64,000 bases of DNA from Mucor racemosus (Eukaryota; Mucoromycota; Mucoromycetes; Mucorales; Mucoraceae): the NCBI GenBank assembly GCA_027405735.1, contig JAPEHQ010000012.1, positions 558,001-622,000 on the forward strand. Direction: 5' to 3'. Below are positions 19,607 through 32,156 of the stretch, in pieces. The stretch's first letter is position 1. Every line of letters starts with the position of its first letter. Below the pieces are notes generated by a model, which had not been told where the DNA came from, made no database searches, and worked only from the letters and a program-made list of their open reading frames with translations. The translations under genes and the position numbers were made by a program.

Positions 19607-20785
19607 GCTAGAATAGGTTTAACATATAGGACAACAGAGCGTGTGATCTATTATTGTTCAGTATAGTTAATAAGTGAAGTAACAAGAAAATATTTATGAT
19701 GATATGTAGCACTACTAGTCTTTGGTGTTGAAGTATGAACTACATTTGTAAGCTAAAATATTATGGTATGGCCTTTAAAATTAAAAGGTTTTCTGGAATA
19801 AAAATCCACTTGCTGCGTCCAATTTTTGGCTCTAAAATATATTGTCTACTGTTTTCAAAGCTCTCACTTTTTGCATTGAAAGTCAAGTATAAAGTATATT
19901 GATCCACAAAACTATTGAGCGACAACCATGATAGCCTTATTAAATACTTTGGAGATGCTAATTTCGTAATTTATATAGTTTGGAAATGTCTATATCAAAC
20001 CATATAATAACTATTTGATCCCACAATAAAAGCTTTTTTTTTTTTGTATATAAAGTGGGTAATGGACGTGCATGCAGAGAAAATGCTTTATATACTCCAG
20101 GAACATCCTTTTTCTAGAAAAAAATTCGATTGTGCACAAATGGTACAGTAGAACAGATTACTAAAATAAATTTAGTAGAGTATCCAAAATTGATGTATAT
20201 ACCAAATTTGACCATTTACGATATACGTTTTAGTAACGTGTAAATTTAATTACTTCATCGTCCCATGAGATCTGACTCCGATAAAGGATTTTACATATCT
20301 CAGTTACACACTTTTTAACATGCACAAAAAGAAGATCTTTGATTTCTATTGCGATCAATTAGAAATAATTTCAATTCTATATAACTGCTGAAAAGTAAAG
20401 CTTGATTTAAACAGTAAATTGAGAAAAAGCCATGTCAATGACAATAAGAGCACAGTCATGATTTTCATTTAAACAAAGCTGTATTCTGTGATACACAAGC
20501 TTCTTTACCCAATAAACAGTGAATACTGTATTGGTTTAAGACATTTCAAACATTTTTTTGACAGTCAGGTAGGGTATATTGTTACTATTTAGTGCCGCAA
20601 AATATTTTCTTGAAAGTTTCAGCTTTCTTTGGTTTTACTAAACATATACACACTGTTTCTTTCCATTATATCTATTTATTGAGGAACTTTCATTTGGAAA
20701 TCTAATTTCCTTGTAAAAAAATAACAATTAAATATACCTAAAAAAAAAAAAAAATCAAATCATTTATTTTTACATTTAAAAATAA
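19422..20785. other. Intergenic stretch with a 32-nt poly-T tract
   Basis: No gene recognised. A T run at 19573-19604 lies about 150 bp beyond the end of repeat copy 2. The last 150 bp should hold the promoter of the PHD gene starting at 20786, with an A-rich leader (about 20739-20754). Confidence 0.5.
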
Positions 20786-23700
20786 ATGAATAAATCATCA
20801 ATACAAGTTGACAATATACAGTCAGATTCAGATCTTTCATTACAGCTTTCAGACGCTTCGTCTTTATCATCAGATCCAGACTTGTCAGAAGCAAAGAATC
20901 GTCGTAACAACAAAAAGTTGATCAAAAAGACTAAAACAAAACTTAAAAAGAAGAAGAAAACAACCAAGAAAGCTAGCAAAGATGTACAAAAATATTGCAT
21001 TTGTCGTAAAGGTTATGATGGCAAAGAATTCATGATTGAATGTGAAGACTGCAAAGGTAATTGTTGGCTCAAAATTGTTAAGATACATCACATACTGACC
21101 ACCATTTATTGTTTATAGAATGGTTTCATGGTGCTTGTGTTGGGTTAAGGCCAAATTCTGTTAGCGATCATTATGCTTGTCCTTCATGTTTGAGTAAACG
21201 AAAACCAGTCAGCGCAGGAAAAACATTGATACCACCACCACCAAATCGGAAAAAATCAGCAATTGTTTTACCAGTAGTAACAAAACCACCACCTACACCG
21301 CCTCAACCTATACCTGTTATTTCTAAATTATCCATTGAAGATGATGATGAGGATGAAGATTTAGATGATATTTGTGTATTATGTGATGGTGATTGTACAT
21401 GTAATATTGAAGAAACTGTCTCTCCTCCACCCCCACCTATCGTTACTCCCAGTCTTCCTACTCCGTCTCCGCCTACTCCACCCCCACAACAACAACAACA
21501 GCAACAGCAACAACAACAACCAATACAATCAAAATTACAAACCAAAATCAGTAAGTTGACTAATTATATGTTTTTGATTTTGAAATACTAAAAATCTATT
21601 TATAGTTATTCCTGTACCCAAGAAATCCAGTAAATCAGTTTCTAGTAAAAAGTCCAAGAAATCCAATACATGGACAGTACATAATAATGATTATGACAGT
21701 GATGAAGATAGCAACATTAGTATAAGTGATAGTGAAGAGAGTGATTCAGATGATGCTGTTGTAGAAAGAATTGGCATTGATACCAAAAATAAAGTTAAAT
21801 CAAAAGCACCAAAGAAAAAGACAACGCCCAAAAAATCAACACTTCCTGTCAGACGAGGCAAAAGTAAAACAATTTTGGCTAATATCGTTCGTCAAAAGGC
21901 ACCTCCTTCCTCTTTAACGAGAAAGGGCAAAGGCAAAAAGATGGCTGTCAAATATGCATCAAGCGAAGACGACCAAAATACAGAAATAGAAGAAGATTCA
22001 GATGAAGAATTGATTGTAGATGATTTAGATGATTTATTAGAAACAATGTCTCCACTTTCAGAGCATTCTTCAAACGAATCAGATAACTCTTTATTAGGCA
22101 GTGAAGAGTTTTTCACTGATAATGATGATGATTCTGATTTAGATCAAAATGAAAGTGATGTAAATATTGGCTCCTCAGTTACCATGTCACCTTATGCAGC
22201 ATCATATTCATCTAGTATTCATCTTGATTCCGGTGATGATGAAGATATCGAAAATGTTGAAACTCAAAAGATTATCAAAGAATTGACACTTGACAGCGAT
22301 GAAGAAGCAGATGATATAGATAGCGATATTTTAGATGAAGAAGGCGGTATCTTTGTTGAGGATGAATATGACGATGAAGATGAAGAGGATGAAGAAGATA
22401 TGCAAGGCTATTATGCTCGTAACAATAGTCATTGGTCATCTTCATCGGAAGAAGAGGAAGAGGAAGAGTTTGATTATACAATAGCTGTGCCCAGTGAAGA
22501 AGATGTTGCTAGCATGGATTCTGCTGATGATGATAAAACAAACCCACTGTTACCACTACTGGATAGTGAGGGTAATTTATATGACAGTATTGCCGCTGCA
22601 TTTATGCAAGCATTGGTACCTATGGGAGACAATATTAATAATGCACATGGAGATACAACTACTGGAGCAAATACACCTGTTATGGGAGAAGATTACCAAT
22701 TATCGGCTTTCGAATTAACAAATGCATTAAGCACTCTATCAGCCGAAACTTCACGCCAGCATAATGATATCCTCCTTAGAAGACCATCATTGCCTAGTAG
22801 TGCTGTATCAGCAGCACGGCGAATGCGAGGATCTCAAGATTTCTCTACATCTGAAGCTTTACGAGCACTTTCAGCACTCGTTTCTGATGATTTATCACTT
22901 GCACTCCAACCTATAGATGAAGTAGAAGATATATCAGAAGATAATAAACAACAAGATGAACCATCAACACCAAACACAGTAAATGAGGAAACACCAACTT
23001 CTGATATTTTACCAACACAATTAGCACTTTCGCTTTCAACTGATCTTAAACTTCAAGAACAAATTTTAGATATTCTTCAAGGAGGACCAAGTAATATTGC
23101 GGAAGAAATAGATCAAGAAATAGACGAAGGAGAAGACCAAGAAAAAGTACAATCTACATTTAATACATCAACTAATAATCATAATAATACAACACAAACA
23201 ACAACAACAACAGCAACAACAACATCAAAACCTATTTATTCATCTAGACAAATTCTACCTAAACCCTCTGGCAGTGGTTCCTTTCTCCCTTCTACAATTT
23301 CAACCTCAGCATCGACATTAGAACAACAAATTCAAGAAGCTTTACTTCAAAGTTTAACTAACAATAACAATAACAATAAAAGGAAAGCAACAAATGGATT
23401 AGAAAATGAAAAAAAGAGAAGATTATCTCGATCAAATTCATTAGGATCAAATGCAAATCAACAACATTTACAACAATTAGAAACAACATCATTTTCAACA
23501 CCTGCATCGCCCGCAGCAATTATCGATGAATTAGAAGATATGAATATTCAAATTGATAATAATAATAATGAACATGTAGATATTGAAGATGATTATGAAT
23601 ATGAAGAAGAAGATGATGAAGAAGAAGAAGCAAGTATGGCGGTTTCAATGGATGATTTAGTAGATACTTCACAATTATATACAAGATCTTCATCAAGATC

Positions 23701-23815
23701 ACCTTCGCCTGAAATAGAAGACACATATTCAAGAGATTTGAGTCGTTGGCAACGTATTCCCATTGGAGCTTTTCGTTTAATGAGGTCAAAAAATAAATTA
23801 TGGCTTGAACGATAA
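20786..23815 (+). CDS. PHD-finger nuclear protein, acidic, polyQ/polyP (970 aa)
   Basis: Three exons were read: 20786-21056, 21119-21550 and 21606-23815. The introns are 62 and 55 nt with GTAATT/GTAAGT donors and TATAG acceptors; phases agree and total 971 codons. A PHD finger spans residues about 70-114: C71-I-C, C..C before EWFHGACVGL, ending C111-P-S-C114. This form resembles histone-H3K4-methyl-binding PHDs of the Spp1/CFP1/Bye1 type, whose Trp before FHG helps form the aromatic cage. It is flanked by a lysine-rich segment, a proline-rich stretch and a Q run, then a long acidic Ser/Asp/Glu region. A short conserved-looking C-terminus (RWQRIPIGAFR) ends the protein. A chromatin role is inferred from the PHD finger only. 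It converges with PET100, 44 bp apart. Confidence 0.85.
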
Positions 23816-23859
23816 ATCTTTATATTTATAAATAAAATTTTGTATATAATATAAATGAT

Positions 23860-24235
23860 TTAATCTGTTGATGAGGATGATGTTTCATTATTCTTTTTCT
23901 CTTGTAATGCCTTTCTCCAACGATCTTCTCGGTCAGATTTCATTTTATCCAAGGCACTTCTAACTTCTTCTGAAGTAGTAGGAGGTTTCTAATAAATGAC
24001 ATTAATAAACGTGATAGTAATGTTTGCATTCATTTCTTACATAGGTGGTATTAATGTCAGGCCAAAATTTGATGCCCTTTACATAAGTATCATAAAATTC
24101 GGGTCCACCAAAGTAGAGCATGACACCTACAGGAAAAAACACATAAAATCCAAACTATGTACATTTGTTATTATATTATAAATACAATATATCTTATTTA
24201 TATACCTTGACTACTTCTAAACGAGGTCCACCCAT
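23860..24235 (-). CDS. PET100: Pet100-like cytochrome c oxidase assembly factor (90 aa)
   Basis: Three short exons on the minus strand were read by splice signals: 24206-24235, 24041-24154 and 23860-23988. The introns are 51 and 52 nt (GTATAT...CATAG, GTAAGA...TTAG). The joined frame has 90 codons plus stop. The protein starts MGGPRLEVVK and continues with a membrane segment, FGFYVFFPVGVMLYFGGP, then GIKFWPD and a charged C-terminal helix. This is the layout of Pet100: short N-terminus, one membrane helix with FPxGVM, a WP motif, and a Lys/Arg/Glu tail. Pet100 is a mitochondrial inner-membrane chaperone for complex IV assembly. The 3' end faces the PHD gene 44 bp away, so the transcripts probably overlap. 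Confidence 0.85.
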
Positions 24236-25470
24236 TCTTGATGTTTAATGTATGAAATTACAGAAAAAGTTATAAATCAACATCTCCATCACCCTGGCCA
24301 GTGTCAAAAAGAAATTCACCTCTCGTGACTAGGCAAACTCATAATATGGTCCGAGAAAAATGAAAACTTTTTATGCAAACTTAGGCATAGAGTTTGTGAA
24401 ACATTCAAATGTTACAAGTTCTTGTAAAAGAAAGTAAAAAACGAGATTTTGTTAATTTTAGAATTCAAAAATAAGCCCAACAATCTAGTTTATTAGCTTT
24501 ATTGTAAGACAATTTGAGATTTTGGCCCAGGACTGCAATCTAGATAAATTTCATATGAAAAAACAAAACAAAAAAAAAGTGAAATCCAACAAGAAATGTA
24601 AAAATGCTACTTGATAGAGCAGCATGTGTTGTATACTTTTTATTATAAATATTGTACTGTACTATGTGTTTATTGACTCCAAAAAACTTTTTTTAAAAAC
24701 TAGCTATATAGAGCTTTTTTTCTGTAATTCATTATCAGTATTTTGAGAATGCAGATAACAGAATGCTTCTTATCAAAGAGTTGAGGCTCTAAAAGATGCA
24801 AATACATTTCAACAAAGCTTCAACACATATTTTGCTTTACCACAAATGCCCAACTTAATAATTGGTCTATGAAAAAACAGCGCTATAGTCATTATCATTC
24901 ACAACTACTTTGCAAGTAAAATTGCACATGGTATTTTATATAATTTAGTTTTAACAAAAAGGCGTGCATTTATAAATACATAGTAGTACAAAATTTACTA
25001 GTAACATTATTACCAAAATGCACATATCAATCAAGTAATTATAAGTGAGGTATTCCATGGCAAACACACTAATCATGTACTCCTGAATCATAAAATAATA
25101 ATTATTGATTGAGGGCACATTTTGTTTTGGATTCAAATCATGATTGATCTCCTTGGCATTACAAAATACCAGAATTACAGCTATTATGCTCTTTACCGAA
25201 AAAGGGATTTTAGCCCGCAACAACAATAATGATTTTAAAATGTTCGATGATGAATGAATCAGAAAAGGTTGTTGTTTTAATTTTAATATGGTATTTGGAT
25301 TTGTGTTACAATGACGAACAGGTACTAAATAGTGATAATTTTTCCCTCCTCTTTTCCTTTCTCTTTTTTCGTTTTATTTAGCTCTTATTGTTTTCTCTTC
25401 CACCTTCTCTCTTTCTCTCTCTTTCTCTCTTTCTCCTTTCCCACTTTTTCTCTTTTATTTTTCAATTTCG
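24236..25470. other. Intergenic region and promoter of the PH-domain gene
   Basis: No gene recognised. The last 120 bp (25350-25465) are almost pure C/T with repeated TTTCTCTC blocks directly before the ATG. Similar pyrimidine-rich leaders precede other genes here (e.g. 44530-44600). A minus-strand open frame at 24951-25226 is hydrophobic with no recognisable family and is not accepted. Confidence 0.5.
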
Positions 25471-27840
25471 ATGCCCTTTTTATCATCATTAGACCGAGAT
25501 GAAGAAGTACCAGTAACTTCAACACCAATATTCGAAGGTCATCTTTCTATTAGAACAGGAAAAAAACAATGGCAATGGAGATTGTTTAGATTTGATGGAT
25601 CTAATTTTACATGTCTATCAACACGTAAAATTAAATTACCACCCAATAATAGCACATCATTAAAATCAATGGAGTCCAATTATTCATTAACATCACCATT
25701 ATTAGCAACACCTAAAGATAAAAACAAAAGGCTGGTTGAACCAACCAACAATAGCAAGACTGAATTAAAATACTATCAATTGCCTGAATGGACAATTGAT
25801 GTTGCTAATATTTCTGCAATTTCTGTTCTAAAAAGAGCTAAAAAAAGTGCATTACAGCAATCTAATTCAAAATGTTTCTCCATTCGTACATTTGATCAAA
25901 AATATTATATTCTAAAAGCTCAAAAACAAAAAGATCTAGAAAGATGGTTATTTGTATTAACAAAAATGTGGAAATTTACTCAAGCTGTAAAAAATCAAGT
26001 TCAACAACAACTTCAACAACAGCAACTTCAACAACAACAACAACAACAACAGCAATTTTATTACCCAACAATTTCAAATGCAACAGCAGCAGCAGCAGCA
26101 CACCAAGTGGCACAAGTACAGACTCAGGCGCAGCAAGTACAACAACAACAACAACAAGCTGCTGTACAAGCTGCCGTTGATGATAACATACCTCTTGTTC
26201 ATTCAATCCAACAATTTACAAAATCAACAATCCTTTCAGATGAAAAAATAAGAGTCATTGAAGAATGGAGAAAATCATTAGCTGAATTAATGGCAAGTGA
26301 TCCATGTATCAAAGTATCTTCTCCACCTCCAATTGAACCTATTCCAGATGATGATACAATGAGCGTATTTACAGATATGACAAGTGTTAGTAATAGACCA
26401 AAATCATTAAAAAGAAGAGGAAACTCAAAGAGATCAACAACATCACGTTCATTAAGACGTAATAAAACGAATAGCATTGCACCTGCAAGTACTGGTGCTG
26501 GTGCTGGTGCTAGTGCTAGTGCTGCACTATTATCCAATCAACATCAGGAGTTGCCCTTGGAAGGTAGACCTGGACCAACATTAAGAAAAAGAAGATCAGA
26601 CGATGTTCGAAATTGGATGAATAATAACAGTAATAATAATAAACAAACAACTGCAATAAGCAGAGCAGTTAGTACATCGAGTAGAAGAAGAAAGCCAATG
26701 ATTCAAAAGTTATCTACAGTGGATTTGTATCAACAGGTATCACTCAATAACTTTTATCATAACAACAACAATAATCAATATTATTACACCAATACCAGTC
26801 AATTGAATTCGTCTACTTCACCAGAAATTATTCAACATATGAACTTTTTTCAAGATGTTGCCACTGTATGTGATGATGAAATTTGCCCTTATGAACATCA
26901 TCAACATCAACATTCTATAAAACATGATGATAATAAATTAAAATATCATACATCTGTTCGAGGTAAAAAGTTGATTCAAGTAAACCAAGGAAAAGATACA
27001 CTCGCTGCTATTGTTTCTGTTGGTTGTAAAGATGAAGGGGACAAATCTTGTATTGAAAATGTACAATTAAAAATAGAAGAAAAACAGCAGCAGCAGCAGC
27101 AACTAGTGGAACAAGGTCAAAATGATGATTTAGGAGGTGAAATGGGGCTATTTTCAAGTCCAAATCAGGATAATATTAATATTATAAAAAGACCAACTAT
27201 CATTACTAGAAGAGCTTCAATGCCATTAACTGATGATAATTTATTAATGCAACAACAATACCAACAACAATGCCATCAATATCAGCAACAACAACAACAA
27301 TATTTATTTGATCAACAGAAAATGAATGCTCTATCTCCATTACAGTTTTTGTCTTTAACGGCAACAAAAAAAGAGTTGGAAAAATATAAAAATAATAATA
27401 ATAACAATAATAATAATGATGATGATGATGATGAAGATGAAGGAGAAGAAGATATGAGTTTAGCAGATTTACAAAAATCCCTTCGTCAAGTTGGACTTCA
27501 GCAACAACAACAACAACAACAACAGCAACAACATACAAGATCACCTTCAGCATCTTCAATTCAAGATTTACAAAAGAGATCTTCAAGATATAATCCATCT
27601 ATTGTGGCGCCTGCTATTCCACCACATCAATATATTCAACAACAACAACATCTTCATCATCAACAGCAACAACAACAGCAATTATATTTATTTGATTATG
27701 ATCAAAAACAGCAATTAAAGCAACAGCAGTATCACCAACAGCAACAAAAACTTAAAATGTTTTTACCTTCTACATCTTCATCATATCAACAACAACAACA
27801 ACATCATAATCATCATTCTCATTATAACAATAATATATAA
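25471..27840 (+). CDS. PH-domain protein with long polyQ/polyN tracts (789 aa)
   Basis: A single exon; the start follows a C/T-rich leader. The N-terminal 175 residues fit a pleckstrin homology domain: EGHLSIRTGKKQWQWRLFRF as first strands, an inserted loop of about 50 residues, then ..SIRTFDQKYYILKAQ and the C-terminal helix DLERWLFVLTKMW with its conserved Trp. PH domains bind phosphoinositides or proteins at membranes. The remainder is low complexity: several Q runs (about 185-235, 540-550, 590-610, 675-690, 720-770), N runs, an acidic patch near 650 and a basic KRRGNSKRS-type segment near 310. No GAP, GEF or kinase domain was seen. Many CAA/CAG triplet tracts make the length likely to vary between strains. 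Confidence 0.75.
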   Translation: MPFLSSLDRDEEVPVTSTPIFEGHLSIRTGKKQWQWRLFRFDGSNFTCLSTRKIKLPPNNSTSLKSMESNYSLTSPLLATPKDKNKRLVEPTNNSKTELKYYQLPEWTIDVANISAISVLKRAKKSALQQSNSKCFSIRTFDQKYYILKAQKQKDLERWLFVLTKMWKFTQAVKNQVQQQLQQQQLQQQQQQQQQFYYPTISNATAAAAAHQVAQVQTQAQQVQQQQQQAAVQAAVDDNIPLVHSIQQFTKSTILSDEKIRVIEEWRKSLAELMASDPCIKVSSPPPIEPIPDDDTMSVFTDMTSVSNRPKSLKRRGNSKRSTTSRSLRRNKTNSIAPASTGAGAGASASAALLSNQHQELPLEGRPGPTLRKRRSDDVRNWMNNNSNNNKQTTAISRAVSTSSRRRKPMIQKLSTVDLYQQVSLNNFYHNNNNNQYYYTNTSQLNSSTSPEIIQHMNFFQDVATVCDDEICPYEHHQHQHSIKHDDNKLKYHTSVRGKKLIQVNQGKDTLAAIVSVGCKDEGDKSCIENVQLKIEEKQQQQQQLVEQGQNDDLGGEMGLFSSPNQDNINIIKRPTIITRRASMPLTDDNLLMQQQYQQQCHQYQQQQQQYLFDQQKMNALSPLQFLSLTATKKELEKYKNNNNNNNNNDDDDDEDEGEEDMSLADLQKSLRQVGLQQQQQQQQQQQHTRSPSASSIQDLQKRSSRYNPSIVAPAIPPHQYIQQQQHLHHQQQQQQQLYLFDYDQKQQLKQQQYHQQQQKLKMFLPSTSSSYQQQQQHHNHHSHYNNNI

Positions 27841-29725
27841 CATTAATTAATAAATAATAGTATCAATATTATATCTTGCAGTTCTTTAACTTTTATTGTC
27901 TATCTATACATCAATTGCATATATTAACAAAAAAAAACAATGAAGGTATAAGAACAACGTGATTCGAAAAAATCTAGAGTTTATATTATCAGAACCCAGA
28001 ATCATTATAGCATATACATGCACAAAATGCTTTTATTGTACATGGAAACAAAACAATGGTACGGGATCATGATCCTTGCTTACTTTATTTATATAATGCA
28101 TCTTCCGAGCTTTACTTGAGAATTTATGAAATACAATACTGTAAACTCTCAGAACCTTTTTTTATGTAAGCCATACCATACCATTCGAAAAAAAAAGACT
28201 CCTGCATAATGTCGTTGCTTTTTCCGTTCTAAATCACAAACGCCCAACTTAAAAATGTCTCCTTTTGTGTAGCTATATAATAGACAAGATTACTATTCTT
28301 GCTTTTCCGAGCGTCGTGATTGTTCCTGTATGTAGTTACGCGGCAGAAATACAGTATGTCTCAGATCCCCTCCTCCTCCTTCACCCCCCCCCCTCCCTTC
28401 CTCAAAATCACTTTCGGACTCGATATGCTCTACCATACAAAAATGTTGCTACTGCAATAGAAATCAATTTGAAGTTTGGCTTACTCGTGTGTATCATTAA
28501 ATTACAAAAAAATAAATAAAAAAAATTGAATCTATTCAGATGAATAGCGTAAAATATATAAAATAGCCAGATTTTCGCTTCAATATGGCGTACATTTAGC
28601 ATCGTTTTATTCAGTTTCTGACAAGGTTTCAGGATTCGAACCAAGCGTAATATACATCTAGGATCAAGGACTATATCAAATATTAATTTTAGCCAATTTC
28701 AAGCAACTTTTTTTTTTCAATGTAAATCAGCCATTTGGATCAAATTTTTCCTTGTATATATACACGTTCAAAATTTTAAAAATCCTTTCGAGGGGATTTT
28801 CACCCCAAAATCGACAATTTTTACTAAGGTATATTCTGATTCAAAATAACCATATTTTGTCACTCTTTTTTGTTAAAGTTTTTATTTGCATTTTTCATAT
28901 GCAAAAAACTGACTTTTGTACAAAAAACTTGCTTTTAGTTTTTTTGAGTTAAGTCATGATAAACGTAATAGAGCAATATGAAATTTTCACAGCATATTTC
29001 AAATCCAAATACCTATCAAAAAGCTTAGAACAATATCCGAATTAAATGCATTTTTTAGGCAGATATTGTATAAAAACCAAATTTTGGGATCGATTTGATC
29101 TCAAATCGAAGCAGGGTGAGATTTACCATTCAAACTCCGGTCTATATGTTTTTAGCGTGTAAATCGATTTCTGAAGGTTGCATACAGACAATGAGGTATA
29201 ATAAAGATCGGTAATAAGTATTATCACATTGTGTAATATCTATATTTGTCTTTTTTCTTGATATTATGAAGAAATATAATATGCAAACGGATGTTTTATG
29301 AAAAATAGCCTATTATTGAACAATTTCAGACTGATTATAGGGATTTATGACTTAAAAATTCCTTTGAGAACAATAAGCCAACATGTTGTAATAGGTTTGC
29401 CACTAATTTTATCTCCTTGTTGAGGTCATTTTTAGGGGAAGGGGCACAATGAATAGATTTTTGTCTGGATAAATACAATCGTGAACGAGAACAATAACAC
29501 TTTTAATATATTTATTGTGAGCACCTTTCTCTATTTTTTAATTTAAAATATTGTTTGCATTAATCATAACCTATTCTGTAATCTAAAAATAAGGCGTTGG
29601 TCTTGAATATTTGTTTTTTTTTACCAATATATTTGAACGACAGAAAGAGAAGCAAATCTTTTTTTATACAATACTCGTTTTTGTTTTCTCTTTTTTTTTT
29701 GTATTATAATAATTTTTAATAGAAA
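27841..29725. other. Long intergenic stretch, nothing recognised
   Basis: AT-rich, no coding frame with recognisable similarity on either strand. It contains a C10 run (28384-28393) in a pyrimidine-rich patch and several T-rich tracts. The final 100 bp are T-rich and probably carry the RGP1 leader. Confidence 0.5.
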
Positions 29726-31640
29726 ATGAGTGTGTTGGGTAAAAATATACGCAAGGTTTTCATTAAGATTTTAATTAATAAATAATTTTTCTTATTCTAG
29801 TGACAACCACATTTTCTCAAGGTGCTGTGTTTTACGCTGGAGAAACATTATCATGTACAATAACTTTTACAAATCCCATCATATCATCTGTGAATAAACC
29901 AGTAAAATCTTCAATTTCTACTCCAATTCCCTTTTCTAATGCATCACAACAACAAACGCGATCAACTTCTCAACCACGTACAATATCTTCATTAGCTTCT
30001 TCTACCTTGGCTTTTTTAACGAGAAGTCAACCTGCACCACCACCTCCTTCAACAACAACAACAACAGTAGGACGTAAAGAACCTCCTCGTCCACTTTTAC
30101 TTGATCAAGATGAAGAAAAAAGTATTCCTGTAGAACTTGATTCTCCAACACCTCGTTCTAGTATCGATACATTTCTACACCCAAGTCCAAGAAGTTCCAT
30201 GGACTCTATTGCTTCATTTCGTTCTTCTTTTCAAGCCAACACTAGACGATATTCTTCTTCACCATTAAAAAAGCCTGTATCAGAGCATTTATTATGTGGA
30301 TTTGCACAGGTCGTAGGCAGTTTTGTGGCGGATCCTAATTTAATCAATCTAAATGAATTTGGACCTTTAAAGCAGCATACAATGTATAACCCACAGGGTG
30401 GGTTTGGTGGAGGTGGAGGTTTAATGGTGGCCAAGGCAGACTCTTCGTTGGGTAAAGAATGCCCATTAAAAAAGAAACATTTCTTCATATATCTAAAAAA
30501 CCAACTTTCTACATAGATACACGTACATTGCCTGTATTCTCTACACCACCTTCTATTTTATTTGTCGATTTAAATTTAGCACCTGGAGAAACCAAAAAAT
30601 GTAAAGCTATTTGGAAAAAAAAAAAAAAAAAAAAAAAGTAAAGGCATTGATGGATATTAACTAATTCAATTAGATTCTTATAAAATACAATTACCTAATG
30701 ATATTCCACCATCGCATAGAGGAAAAGCTATTCGATTTAATTATTATCTTGTTGTAGGAGCTCAAAGAGCACCAACTATAGCAACAGCAAAACCGGGTTT
30801 ACCTACACAAGGACAAGTAGTGCAGATCCGTTTTAGAGTTTTAAATCATGTATCAGAAGACGGATCAAGACCTATTTACGATTTAATGAATCCGGTAGTA
30901 CGATATAAAGATGAAGCAGTGGTTGATGAATATAATGCAACAAAAGCAGAGGAAAAACCTACCAAACCTACCAAAAAACCTACACAACAACTCGATGAAC
31001 GGAAAGCATTTATGGATTATGTTAATGAATTATTTGAAAATAGTAGTAAAAATCATACTATTCATGAAATCACAAGACGCGAGAGTGATGCTTATGAGGA
31101 CAGAAGTGCTGATGAGCAATCTGTTGATAAATCATGTTCTCAAGTTGTATCTAGAATTACACATCGTAGTAGAAAAGGTATTTCGAGGTTTTTTTGATTA
31201 AAGGGATTAGACTTTGCTTATTGTGTTTATTGTAGCCATGTACGATATTTGTAAAAATAATCAACGAGTCGCAAAATTGCATTTAATCAAAACAGCACAT
31301 CGATTAGGTGAGCCTGTAATTGGAGTGCTAGATTTTAGTGAAGCTATCCTATCGACATACAAGGTAACATTTTTGGAAGTGGGATTAAATTTGACATGAT
31401 ATTGACATTTTTAGCAAGATTTCAATCTTTTTAGAAAGTTGTGAATCTGTTGAAGATACAATTTCATTAAGAACACCACAGCATATTTCAAGAGTTTCTC
31501 GAAAGACACATTCAGATTTCCATTCATTCTGTTTAGATAATAAACGATTATCATTTTCATTACCAATACCAGCGACCACATCACCTGAATTTCAGACGAC
31601 AGGAGGTAATAGCTTTGAAAGAAATTCAATTGTAAATATA

Positions 31641-31678
<38 letters not shown>

Positions 31679-31901
31679 AGTGTCTTTGCAATACTTTTTA
31701 AAACTTGAATTCATCACAAGCATTGATAACCAACCTCCTTTTATACCTATAATTAAAGATGAAAAGCATATTCATCATCAATGCTTACAGGATATTGAAG
31801 TCAGTACATTTGATTGTCAAATTCCATTGACAGTTTATGGTTCACCTGGTGGTGTAGATCGAGCATTATACGGTAGACCTCATACATTTAGAGTTCAATA
31901 A
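29726..31901 (+). CDS. RGP1: Rgp1-like subunit of the Ric1-Rgp1 GEF (595 aa)
   Basis: Seven exons join in phase to 595 codons plus stop: 29726-29738, 29801-30451, 30517-30600, 30674-31177, 31236-31363, 31419-31605, 31681-31901. Family marks are an N-terminal GAVFYAGETLSCTITFTNP, a PPSILFVDLNLAPGE segment, a GKAIRFNYYLVVGAQ segment, the AKLHLIKTAHRLGEPVIGVL block, FLESCESVE and a C-terminal hydrophobic-strand region. Rgp1 is an arrestin-fold partner of Ric1; the complex activates the Rab Ypt6/Rab6 at the Golgi. Introns 3 and 6 contain runs of 23 and 30 A. Placing the donor at 30601 keeps the A run out of the protein and restores phase. The intron 5 acceptor (31418, AAG) was chosen for phase; the upstream TAG at 31414 would break it. 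Confidence 0.85.
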
Positions 31902-32156
31902 ATTAATTTTGCGTTTATATACATAATTCCCTTGCATTTACATGTACATTGATTAGTTCAAATAGACCCTTCTTTTTTGACATTTTCACTATTAAAGTCA
32001 CATTATAGCAATGATAAGCATATGGAAGCTACGGTAAATCAAAGGGTTTTTTAGTGCGTAAGATGTTGGCCAACAGGGGGGGGGGGAGGTTCAAGTTTTT
32101 TTCTTCTTTCTTTCTTTCTTTCTTTCTTGTTCTACTATAAAAAAAAATACTTTAAA
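31902..32156. promoter_or_regulatory. RGP1-TOM5 intergenic spacer with G11 and TTTC repeats
   Basis: The spacer holds a G run (32076-32086) and a TTTC microsatellite (about 32104-32128) within 80 bp of the TOM5 start. It must contain the 3' end of RGP1 and the TOM5 promoter. No TATA box was recognised. Confidence 0.4.

Noticed and set aside
24951..25226. Minus-strand 91-codon hydrophobic frame
   Set aside because: No recognisable family and no promoter context; typical of AT-rich spacer.
27206..27598. Minus-strand frame with Val/His/Tyr runs inside the PH-domain gene
   Set aside because: Antisense reading of CAA/AAT triplet tracts of the real gene.
30459..30641. Open frame ending in a polylysine stretch inside RGP1
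   Set aside because: The A run is intronic. The donor GTAAAG at 30601 joins in phase to 30674 and restores the family sequence, so there is no polylysine and no frameshift.
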